Assembly (NCBI GenBank): GCA_002399735.1
Contig: DHEF01000026.1
Coordinates: 1 to 56,024 of the forward strand
Length of the DNA: 56,024 nt
From: Chitinophagaceae bacterium UBA4857
Lineage (GTDB): Bacteria > Bacteroidota > Bacteroidia > Chitinophagales > Chitinophagaceae
Direction of reading: 5' to 3'
The notes beneath the pieces were generated by a model. It saw only the letters and a program-made list of their open reading frames with translations. It was not told the origin of the DNA and searched no databases. Positions 42,660 through 49,949 of the stretch are shown here, piece after piece (position 1 is the stretch's first letter; each line of letters opens with the position of its first letter). Position numbers and translations under genes: made by a program.

Positions 42660-42885
42660 ATATATACAATAAAGTACTTAAAAACAGAAGATTAGTTTTG
42701 CATTAGTACATTTTTTCATAAAAAAAGTTACTACTACGAGTACTCGAAATAAATTTTGGCCCGATTATTTGTTAATACTAGTCATCTATGCAATTTTTTG
42801 TATTGCTGCCTTCTACTACTAATGATGCAGGTAGCGGTCATTTTATTGCGTGAGCATGAATTACTTCATCAAAAAACTATGGAAT

Positions 42886-43455
42886 ATGAAAAAGTTGTTA
42901 TTCTTATCGGGATGTTTTGCTGTGCTATTTACGGCTTGTAATAATGAAGCATCAGACCCCGTAGCAAAAGCCGATTCGGCTAACGAAGCCAAACAAGATC
43001 AAATGCCTGTACAGTCTGACATGACAGAAAACACCAGCAATTTTTTAGTAAAAGCTGCTGACCACGGAATGGCAGAAGTGGAACTGGGCAAATTAGGTGA
43101 ACAAAGAGCCACACAAAAATCGGTAAAAGATTTTGCAGCCATGATAGTGAAAGACCATACAGGTGCAAATGGAGAAGTAGCTGCTTTGGCTGCTAAATTA
43201 AATGTTACTTTACCTGCTACATACTCAGAAGATCATAAAAAAACAGCCAGCGATTTAAGTGATAAAAAAGCAAAAGATTTTGACAAAGATTTTATGGATG
43301 CCATGATATCTAACCATAAAAAAACAATTGATGCTTTTAAAGACGCCAGTGATGATGATATAAATGCAGAAGTAAAAACATTTATAAATAATACATTACC
43401 TACTTTACAAGCTCACCTTGAAACGGCTGAATCAATAAGAAAAGGATTAAAATAA
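42886..43455 (+). CDS. DUF4142 lipoprotein
   Basis: A 189-residue lipoprotein: MKKLLFLSGCFAVLFTAC, lipidated Cys at residue 18, then an acidic linker and the helical DUF4142 domain (ferritin-like four-helix bundle), with FLVKAADHGMAEVELGKLGE, VKDFAAMIVKDHTGAN and FMDAMISNHKKTIDAF. The ATG at 42886 gives this signal peptide; the frame begins 36 bases earlier. DUF4142 proteins are widespread in soil bacteria and unassigned; they often occur with stress genes. A terminator shared with the convergent GH105 gene follows. Confidence 0.85.
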   Translation: MKKLLFLSGCFAVLFTACNNEASDPVAKADSANEAKQDQMPVQSDMTENTSNFLVKAADHGMAEVELGKLGEQRATQKSVKDFAAMIVKDHTGANGEVAALAAKLNVTLPATYSEDHKKTASDLSDKKAKDFDKDFMDAMISNHKKTIDAFKDASDDDINAEVKTFINNTLPTLQAHLETAESIRKGLK

Positions 43456-43473
43456 TTGTTACAGGATACTATT

Positions 43474-43500
43474 TAAAGACCGGTTTTATGCCGGTCTTTA
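43474..43500. terminator. bidirectional intrinsic terminator
   Basis: Perfect 10-bp stem TAAAGACCGG / CCGGTCTTTA with a 7-base loop and T-run, between the convergent DUF4142 and GH105 genes. The T-run overlaps the GH105 stop codon. Confidence 0.85.
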
Positions 43501-44652
43501 TTTTTTTAAATACCGGTACATTTCGCATGCAGCCAGCAAGAAAGCACCCACACCAAAGTTTGCCGTAGAGTTTTGGTTAACCACTTGGCCAGGAATTGCT
43601 TTTTCGCCTATAGGTTGAACATATCCTATCTTACCATCCGGCTGTAATGCTGTATAACGCAAGTATTGCCAACCTTTACCGGCTACAGGTAAAAACTCTT
43701 TTTTGTTTAACAAACCATTATTAATCCCCCAAAGAAAACCATAGGTAAAAAAAGCTGTTCCACTTGTTTCGGCACCCGGTGCATGTTGGGCATCTTGTAA
43801 ACTTCTTGTCCAGTACCCCTCATGCTGTTGAGTTAAACGCAATGCATTTGCCATTGCCATAAACCTATCTTCAAATACTTTTCTGTATTTATGTGTGGTG
43901 GGTAAATCTTGTAATACTTTGGCCAGTCCGGCAAATACCCAACCATTACCTCTTGACCAAAAATCTTTATGGCCACTTACAGACTTATGTGCAGGATAAA
44001 CATATTTTACATCGCGGTAGTATAAGTTTTCGGTGGAATCGTACATAATTTGGTTGGCGTAACTCCAGTACTCGTATAATTTTTGCAGGTACAAATCATT
44101 ACCCGTTAATTTGTACATTTTGGTCATAACCGGCATTACCATATACAAACCATCTGCCCACCACCAATAATCGTTTTTACCGGTACTCATTTGGTATTCC
44201 ATCACCTCTTTAGCACGGGCAATTTTCTTATCCTCTTTTTCAATATTGTATAAGTCAATATAGGTTTGAAAACATATCTGCCAATCACCAAAAAGCACAA
44301 ATTCTTCTGCCTCGCCATAAGGGCTATATCTCCATTTCGTTTTATCTGCACTTTTTGCACCCACCCATTCGTTATGTATGGCCCAATTCTCCGAGTAATT
44401 TTTATACTTTTCGTTATGGGTAATTTTATATACTTCCATATTACCTGTATGATAAGCGGCTACATCCCAAAAAGCCCGTTGCTTTGGTGACTGGTTATTT
44501 TGCCAGTAGGTGTTTACACTATCAATAACATTTAAAACATCTTGTGCATTATCACTAACAGAAACAATACTTTTTTTAGCAGTACCACATGCAGAAAAAA
44601 TTAAAATGGTAGAAAGTAGAAACAGTAATGAAGGTAGTTTTAGGCTTATCAT
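43498..44652 (-). CDS. glycoside hydrolase family 88/105 lipoprotein
   Basis: Unsaturated glucuronyl/rhamnogalacturonyl hydrolase family, removing the 4,5-unsaturated uronic acid left by polysaccharide lyases on pectin- or glycosaminoglycan-like chains. The (alpha/alpha)6 barrel shows YWWWADGLYMVMPVM (catalytic Asp), FWSRGNGWVFAGLAKVL and PGAETSGTAFFTYGF. A lipoprotein signal (LIFSAC, Cys 22) anchors it; the start is the ATG at 44652 (384 residues), because the upstream extension disturbs the signal peptide. It lies 43 bases downstream of ligD on the same strand, apparently unrelated in function. Confidence 0.88.
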   Translation of the reverse strand: MISLKLPSLLFLLSTILIFSACGTAKKSIVSVSDNAQDVLNVIDSVNTYWQNNQSPKQRAFWDVAAYHTGNMEVYKITHNEKYKNYSENWAIHNEWVGAKSADKTKWRYSPYGEAEEFVLFGDWQICFQTYIDLYNIEKEDKKIARAKEVMEYQMSTGKNDYWWWADGLYMVMPVMTKMYKLTGNDLYLQKLYEYWSYANQIMYDSTENLYYRDVKYVYPAHKSVSGHKDFWSRGNGWVFAGLAKVLQDLPTTHKYRKVFEDRFMAMANALRLTQQHEGYWTRSLQDAQHAPGAETSGTAFFTYGFLWGINNGLLNKKEFLPVAGKGWQYLRYTALQPDGKIGYVQPIGEKAIPGQVVNQNSTANFGVGAFLLAACEMYRYLKK

Positions 44653-44695
44653 ATTTGAAATGTTAGCTTGTAAGATAAACCAATAAAACAAAATA

Positions 44696-47149
44696 TTAAA
44701 TCAGACTACTCAGATCATCTAAAAACTGAAGGGTTTTTGCCAGATTAGCACCTTTACCTAAAACAGGTTTGAATAAATCTCCTATCATTTCAATTCTTTC
44801 AGGAATATTAAAAACGGTGAAATCAGCAGGCTTTAACCCTCTTTTAACTTCAGTCCATTCAAGTGGTGTAGAAACGGTAGCTTCCTCCGTTGGGCGCATG
44901 CTATAAACAGATGCCAATGTTTGTCCTCTCCTATTTTGCAGATAATCCAGGTATATCTTTTTTTTGTCTCTTTTTTTCAAACTGCGTTCTATAGTAGTGA
45001 TGGAAGGCAGCGCTTCATTCACTTGTTTCATTAAGAGGTGAGCAAAATCCTTAACCACATCGTAATCATATTTCTGACTCAATGGAATATAAATATGCAT
45101 ACCCGATTTGCCGGATGTTTTGCAATACCCTTCTATCGCCAACTTATCTAACAACTCTTTTGTGTACTGTGTCACTTCTATCAACTCATCAAAACTATTT
45201 TTTTCTGAAGGATCTAAATCAAGCACCATATAGCCGGGATTTTCGGGTTTGAGTATGGTACTACTCCAAGGGTTTAAATCAATACAGCCCAGATTGTTTA
45301 AATAAGCAAGGGTAGCTTGGTCGTTACAAATAATATAGTCGATGTATTTATCGGTAGACTCCGAATACACCGAATGTGTTTTTATCCATTCAGGATTCTT
45401 CCCACCTGCATCTTTTTGATAAAATCCTGTTTCCGTAATACCACCGGGAAAACGGTTTAAAGACAGCGGCCTGTTTTTTAAATATGGAAGAATGTATGGC
45501 GCAATGGCCTGGTAGTAATTAACAACATCACCCTTAGTTAATTTTAGCTTGGGGAAATATATTTTATCCTGATTGGTAAGGTTTACTTTTTTGCGATTAA
45601 TCACCGTGACATCATTATCTTCCGTTTTCTTCTTCATTGATTCTTTTTTTATCTCGGCAGATACTTTATCATCTCTTAATCTTATAAATACAGGATGCCG
45701 GTACATACCATCCCTTGTAATGGCTGTAAATTTTATTTCAATGACAACCGTAGGTTTCACCCAGGTAGGCTTGGCATTTGTTTTAGGCACTTTATTAAAA
45801 GGACATTTTGCAACAATTCCTTTTTTAAGCAACTGATAAATTTCTGTAATCTTGGTTTCATTAAAACCTGTGCCCGTGTGACCGCAATACACCAATTTAT
45901 CATCTACAAATCGTCCCAATATTAATGAACCGAACTTTTTTCTACTGCCCTTAGGTGCCGTGAAACCACAAATTAATACTTCATCCGTTTGATAGTGTTT
46001 TATTTTAAGCCATTCGCTACTACGATAGTTTTCTTTATAAACACTCTCGGCTCTTTTCGCTATAATCCCTTCTAATCCAAGGCTCTTTACTTCTTTAAAA
46101 AGCTTTGTTCCTTCTTCTACAATATGATCACAATATTTTATTTGCCCCGTTTCTTGCAACGCTTTTTGCAGTAACTCTTTTCGTTGTAACAAAGGAAGGC
46201 TCTCAATAGAATACCCATTTAACCATAACAAATCAAACACATGGTAAACCAATCGTATGTCCGGATCATCTTCTGCCTTTTGGAGTAATTGAAAATCAGG
46301 AATACCTTTTTCATTATAGGCAACTACCTCCCCATCAATAATCATTTCGTTTGTTTGAGCATGCAAACTATCCAGCAAAACTTGAAACTTCTGTATAAAA
46401 GAAATACCATTTCGTGAATATAACATCGGGGTTTTATTACGTAAATCGGCTATTACCCTGTAGCCGTCCCATTTAATTTCAAACACCCATTCCGAATCAT
46501 CAAATGGTTTTTCCGCCGTTTGTGCCAGCATGGGCTTAATCATTTTTTCCGATGAATTTCCAGGCTTTTTACCGGTAGCAGTGGTAAGAACTTTCTGTTT
46601 TAAAAAACGGTTGACAGTAGAAGTTTTTGCCACTGCTTTTTCGGCATCATACGGCGATACAACAAATTTATCTTTTTCCTTTATTAATAACCAGGCATTG
46701 TCTTCTTTGGTCTTCATTTTAGCCAGTACAAAATTTCCTTTCAGCTTTTTACCCTTCAATGCAAACTTTATCATGCCTGCCTTAATCTTGTTGCTACCGC
46801 TTTTTTTATTTCCATCTTCTAATAATATATAGGTTCCTTTATCCCATATTTCTACTTGTCCTGCGCCATAATTTCCTTTGGGTATATTTCCTTCAAAATC
46901 CTTGTAATCAAACGGATGATCTTCTACCATCACCGCCAATCGTTTATCAGCAGGATCCAGAGAAGGACCTTTAGGCACTGCCCAGCTTTTTAATACACCG
47001 TCCATTTCCAACCGAAAATCATAGTGTAATCGTCGTGCCGCATGACGTTGTATTACAAAAATCAAACTGGTAGATTTCGTTTTTTTACCACCAACAGGTT
47101 CTGATGTTGTAGTAAACTTTCGCTTTTGTTTATACGCTTTTAAAGACAT
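44696..47149 (-). CDS. ligD: multidomain DNA ligase D (NHEJ)
   Basis: ATP-dependent end-joining enzyme, 817 residues, with domains in the order 3'-phosphoesterase, ligase, polymerase. The phosphoesterase part (about 1-180) shows H36, H42-Y-D44 and H78 (EDHPF) metal ligands. The ligase part (about 200-500) has its adenylated Lys K226 in EIKWDGYR, preceded by KPMLAQ. The primase-polymerase part (about 520-817) contains LNRFPGGI, HSVYSESTDKYIDY and MVLDLDPSEKN with the catalytic Asp pair. Works with the Ku protein encoded 2 bases upstream to repair double-strand breaks in non-dividing cells. Confidence 0.96.
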   Translation of the reverse strand: MSLKAYKQKRKFTTTSEPVGGKKTKSTSLIFVIQRHAARRLHYDFRLEMDGVLKSWAVPKGPSLDPADKRLAVMVEDHPFDYKDFEGNIPKGNYGAGQVEIWDKGTYILLEDGNKKSGSNKIKAGMIKFALKGKKLKGNFVLAKMKTKEDNAWLLIKEKDKFVVSPYDAEKAVAKTSTVNRFLKQKVLTTATGKKPGNSSEKMIKPMLAQTAEKPFDDSEWVFEIKWDGYRVIADLRNKTPMLYSRNGISFIQKFQVLLDSLHAQTNEMIIDGEVVAYNEKGIPDFQLLQKAEDDPDIRLVYHVFDLLWLNGYSIESLPLLQRKELLQKALQETGQIKYCDHIVEEGTKLFKEVKSLGLEGIIAKRAESVYKENYRSSEWLKIKHYQTDEVLICGFTAPKGSRKKFGSLILGRFVDDKLVYCGHTGTGFNETKITEIYQLLKKGIVAKCPFNKVPKTNAKPTWVKPTVVIEIKFTAITRDGMYRHPVFIRLRDDKVSAEIKKESMKKKTEDNDVTVINRKKVNLTNQDKIYFPKLKLTKGDVVNYYQAIAPYILPYLKNRPLSLNRFPGGITETGFYQKDAGGKNPEWIKTHSVYSESTDKYIDYIICNDQATLAYLNNLGCIDLNPWSSTILKPENPGYMVLDLDPSEKNSFDELIEVTQYTKELLDKLAIEGYCKTSGKSGMHIYIPLSQKYDYDVVKDFAHLLMKQVNEALPSITTIERSLKKRDKKKIYLDYLQNRRGQTLASVYSMRPTEEATVSTPLEWTEVKRGLKPADFTVFNIPERIEMIGDLFKPVLGKGANLAKTLQFLDDLSSLI

Positions 47150-47151
47150 GG

Positions 47152-47937
47152 TTAAGATGCTTTAGAAGACTTGGATTTTTTAAGGCTGGCTTTTAACTGT
47201 GCCATCAGGTCAATTACTTTTCCTTCCTCTTTAGGTGCTGCTTTTTTAACGGTTACACTTTTGCCTCTGGCTTTTTTATTAATAATTTTCATTAATGCAG
47301 CCGAATAATTATCCTTATACTTTTTAGGATCAAATTCATCAGACAATTCCCTTATTAATGTTTTAGCCATTTTTAATTCAGAAGGCTTAGGTTTTTTACG
47401 TGTAGATAATTTCAGCGATTTATAGTCTCTTATTTCTTCCGCAAATCTTAATCGGTTAAGTATTAAAATATCATTGTTATATGGCTTTATTACACCTAAT
47501 GCTTGTTTATCCCTTAATACAAATGTTCCAAGGCCAACCATCTTTGAGGTACTCAATGCATGTAACAATAAACCATAGGCATTTTCACCATTCTTTTGTG
47601 GTTCCAGATAATAAGGCATTTCATAATACACACTATTTATTTCTTCTTCTTTCACAAACTGATCGATTGACAAAATTTTATTCTTCTCCGGCATAACTGC
47701 TTCATAATCTTCATCTTCGAGAATAACATATTTATCGTTCTTCAAAAAGCCCTTTACAATGTTTTCCCACTTCACCTCTTTTCCTGTTTTTTCATTCACC
47801 CGTTTAAATTTTATATTAGAATAGTCAGCACTATCCAGCATATCCAGATCCAGGGTACTGGTTTCCACTGCTGTATAAATTTTTACAGGAATGTTTACTA
47901 AGCCAAAACCTATTGCACCGTTCCAAATAGCTTTCAT
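47152..47937 (-). CDS. ku: Ku DNA end-binding protein
   Basis: Bacterial Ku homologue, 261 residues, the usual size, containing the beta-barrel ring core that threads onto DNA ends and recruits LigD. Landmarks: MKAIWNGAIGFGLVNIPVKI at the start, INSVYYEMPYYLEP, KMVGLGTFVLRDKQ, and ELSDEFDPKKYKDNY. The C-terminus is short and Lys-rich (ASLKKSKSSKAS), as expected for the DNA-binding tail. First gene of a two-gene unit with ligD, 2 bases apart, so translation is probably coupled. Confidence 0.95.
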   Translation of the reverse strand: MKAIWNGAIGFGLVNIPVKIYTAVETSTLDLDMLDSADYSNIKFKRVNEKTGKEVKWENIVKGFLKNDKYVILEDEDYEAVMPEKNKILSIDQFVKEEEINSVYYEMPYYLEPQKNGENAYGLLLHALSTSKMVGLGTFVLRDKQALGVIKPYNNDILILNRLRFAEEIRDYKSLKLSTRKKPKPSELKMAKTLIRELSDEFDPKKYKDNYSAALMKIINKKARGKSVTVKKAAPKEEGKVIDLMAQLKASLKKSKSSKAS

Positions 47938-48009
47938 AATTCATTGTTTACTGATAAGATATCAATTAATATACCATCTTCAACTTACTTATATTAGTTA
48001 ACCACATAA

Positions 48010-48036
48010 AAAAGTGGAACGAATGGTTCCACTTTT
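48010..48036. terminator. intrinsic terminator after the DUF2383 gene
   Basis: Perfect 11-bp stem AAAAGTGGAAC / GTTCCACTTTT, 5-base loop, T-run on the minus strand, 22 bases after the DUF2383 stop codon. It separates that gene from ku. Confidence 0.85.
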
Positions 48037-48057
48037 AAAACACAAGTTTATACTACA

Positions 48058-48510
48058 TTAAGCAGCATCTCTCAATGCCTTAATCTCATTATGCGACTTG
48101 AGCAACTCCTGTTTTTGACTACTTATCAAAGTTTTTGTTTCTGCCATTACTTCTTCATCTTCCAATGCAGATTTATAAGCGTTCTGTGCGGCATCTTCAC
48201 CACGTTCACAGTTACTCAAAACCGTTTTTCTATCACCACCGGTAAACACAGCTTTAACATCCATCCATGCTCTGTATAATTTACCGGACATTGTTGTCCC
48301 ATCTGTTACTTCGCCACCATAGGCAATTACCTTTTGCTCAAGATCTGTTCTAAACTTTCTACTTTCATTGATCATTTTATTGAATAAGGTTTTTAAATCT
48401 GAATCAGTACCGTCTTTTAATTCGTCTATCGCCTTTTCATAACCTACAATACGATCATTATTAATTTTTATCAAATCATTTAATGCTTCGATACAAGCTG
48501 TATGTGCCAT
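48058..48510 (-). CDS. DUF2383 / PA2169-family four-helix-bundle protein
   Basis: A 150-residue cytoplasmic protein composed of helices, from CIEALNDLIKINNDRIVGYE to LLKSHNEIKALRDAA, with ferritin-like Glu/His spacing but no complete di-iron motif that I can confirm. The PA2169 family is usually found with stress-response genes. It lies between ku and an SDR gene of the general-stress type, in the same orientation but with a terminator after it, consistent with an RpoS-like or general stress regulon; the regulator is not in the window. Confidence 0.85.
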   Translation of the reverse strand: MAHTACIEALNDLIKINNDRIVGYEKAIDELKDGTDSDLKTLFNKMINESRKFRTDLEQKVIAYGGEVTDGTTMSGKLYRAWMDVKAVFTGGDRKTVLSNCERGEDAAQNAYKSALEDEEVMAETKTLISSQKQELLKSHNEIKALRDAA

Positions 48511-48689
48511 AATATAAAATTTTATTGATTGAATAATTTATATAGCTATAAAGACAATTAGCATGCCAAGAGAGTTGATAAAAATGATATGTTATTAACT
48601 TACTCTTGCTAAATATTTATGTCATTATAATTTTATCATTCATTATCAACTTAAAAATTAAAACATAGTACTTACAAAATTTTCAAAAA

Positions 48690-49601
48690 CTATATCGTAA
48701 TACGTCCACCTGTTGCAGGCAAAGTAGCACCTGATATATAACTGCTTTCGTCCGATGCCAAAAACACAAACGAGGGTGCTATCTCCACCGGTTGTCCTGG
48801 TCTACCAACTGGTGTATTCTCGCCAAATATATCTGCATCCTGCCATTTTGTAGATGGAATTAACGGTGTCCATACAGGCCCTGGTGCTACCGCATTTACC
48901 CTTATTCCTTTACCTGCACTTAAAAAAATCTGACTAAGGTTTGCGGTAAAATTTTGTATTGCGGCTTTAGTCGCTGCATAAGGCAACAAATCATCTGAAG
49001 GATGATAAGCATTTACAGATGTAGTATTAATAATAGAGCTGCCCGGTTTTAAATACGGCTCCGCTGCTTTGCATAAATAAAACATACTATGAATATTTAC
49101 TGCAAAAGTGTATTCCCATTCTTCCGAAGGTATGTCCTGCAAGGATTTACGTGCCATTTGAAAAGCAGCATTGTTCACCAGTATATCAATCTTGCCAAAT
49201 GATTGTATCGCTTTGTTAATAATCTTTTTACAATTCACCTCCTTCGATATGTCGCCTTTCATTAATACACATTTCCTTCCGGCCTCTTCCACATACCATG
49301 CTGTATCTAATGCATCCTCATCCTCTTTGTCATTCAAATAACTAATCAACACATCGGCACCTTCTCTTGCAAATGCAATAGCCACGGCTTTACCAATGCC
49401 CGAATCGCCACCGGTTATAATGGCCACTTTACCTACCAATTTACCGGATCCGGTATAACTTGTTTGCCCATGATCTGCTAAAGGTTTCATCCTTGCTTCA
49501 ATACCAGGAAACTGTTGTCGCTGCTTTGGAAAAGGTGGTTGTGGAAATTTTGTTTTCGGGTTTTCTTTAGCTGACTTTGTTGTACTCTTTTTCATGTTCA
49601 T
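48690..49601 (-). CDS. short-chain dehydrogenase/reductase, general-stress type (YhdF/YghA-like)
   Basis: NAD(P)-dependent oxidoreductase with a Rossmann fold, 303 residues from the ATG at 49601; the longer frame would start at TTG. An extended N-terminus (KFPQPPFPKQRQQFPGIEARM, of which the first part is family-typical) precedes the cofactor motif TGGDSGIGKAVAIAFA. Then NNAAFQ, catalytic Ser in TTSVNAYHPS and YAATKAA with the Tyr/Lys pair, and C-terminal PVGRPGQPVEIAPSFVFLAS. Members include B. subtilis general stress protein 39. Substrate unknown. It may belong with the DUF2383 and NHEJ genes as a desiccation or stationary-phase set. Confidence 0.9.
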   Translation of the reverse strand: MNMKKSTTKSAKENPKTKFPQPPFPKQRQQFPGIEARMKPLADHGQTSYTGSGKLVGKVAIITGGDSGIGKAVAIAFAREGADVLISYLNDKEDEDALDTAWYVEEAGRKCVLMKGDISKEVNCKKIINKAIQSFGKIDILVNNAAFQMARKSLQDIPSEEWEYTFAVNIHSMFYLCKAAEPYLKPGSSIINTTSVNAYHPSDDLLPYAATKAAIQNFTANLSQIFLSAGKGIRVNAVAPGPVWTPLIPSTKWQDADIFGENTPVGRPGQPVEIAPSFVFLASDESSYISGATLPATGGRITI

Positions 49602-49743
49602 TGGTTTTAATGAAGTCAATCATGTATTTGTACGGAATCATATTCCATCCCAACTACACAAACTTCGTTCCAACCATCACAAACAAAAAAATGTTGCACC
49701 AACCTATTAAGGCGATTTAATGTAAGATTAAGCTAAAATTATT

Positions 49744-49878
49744 TTGGTTATCATCGTCCCTCCCTTGATTGAACTTTAGTTGCGTCGCACTCTTGTGCAG
49801 CATTTTGACCAATAGAATTGATGCAGTACAAGAGTGCGACGCAAGGGACGATCAATCAGGGAACTGCAGTCGGTAACA
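49744..49878. repeat. head-to-head pair of dispersed GTGCGACGCAA repeats
   Basis: Minus-strand copy: ATCATCGTCCCTCCCTTGAT, TTGCGTCGCACTCTTGTGCA (core 49780-49794). Plus-strand copy: AATAGAATTGATGCAGTACA, AGAGTGCGACGCAAGGGACG, ATCAATCAGGGAACTGCAGT, CGGTAACAAA (core 49830-49844). The arms can pair over some 30 bases, giving a long hairpin with a loop around 49800-49822. Confidence 0.85.
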
Positions 49879-49883
49879 AAATT

Positions 49884-49918
49884 AAAAAGGGCTCGGCTTA
49901 ATTAAAAGCCAAACCCTT
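49884..49918 (-). terminator. intrinsic terminator of the S9 peptidase gene
   Basis: On the minus strand AAGGG TTT GGCTT, 6-base loop, AAGCC GAG CCCTT then TTT: stem with one 3x3 internal loop and a T-run, about 32 bases after the stop codon. Confidence 0.75.
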
Positions 49919-49949
49919 ATTTGTAAAATTGTATTATTTTATGTTGGTA

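Larger units (their letters stand above)
49620..49949. other. spacer with head-to-head repeats and terminator
   Basis: Contains two dispersed repeat copies in inverse orientation (49744-49878) and the S9 peptidase terminator (49884-49918). No gene is seen. Confidence 0.6.

Noticed and set aside
42756..42941. Small frame before the DUF4142 gene
   Set aside because: Overlaps the DUF4142 signal peptide in another frame and has no independent support.
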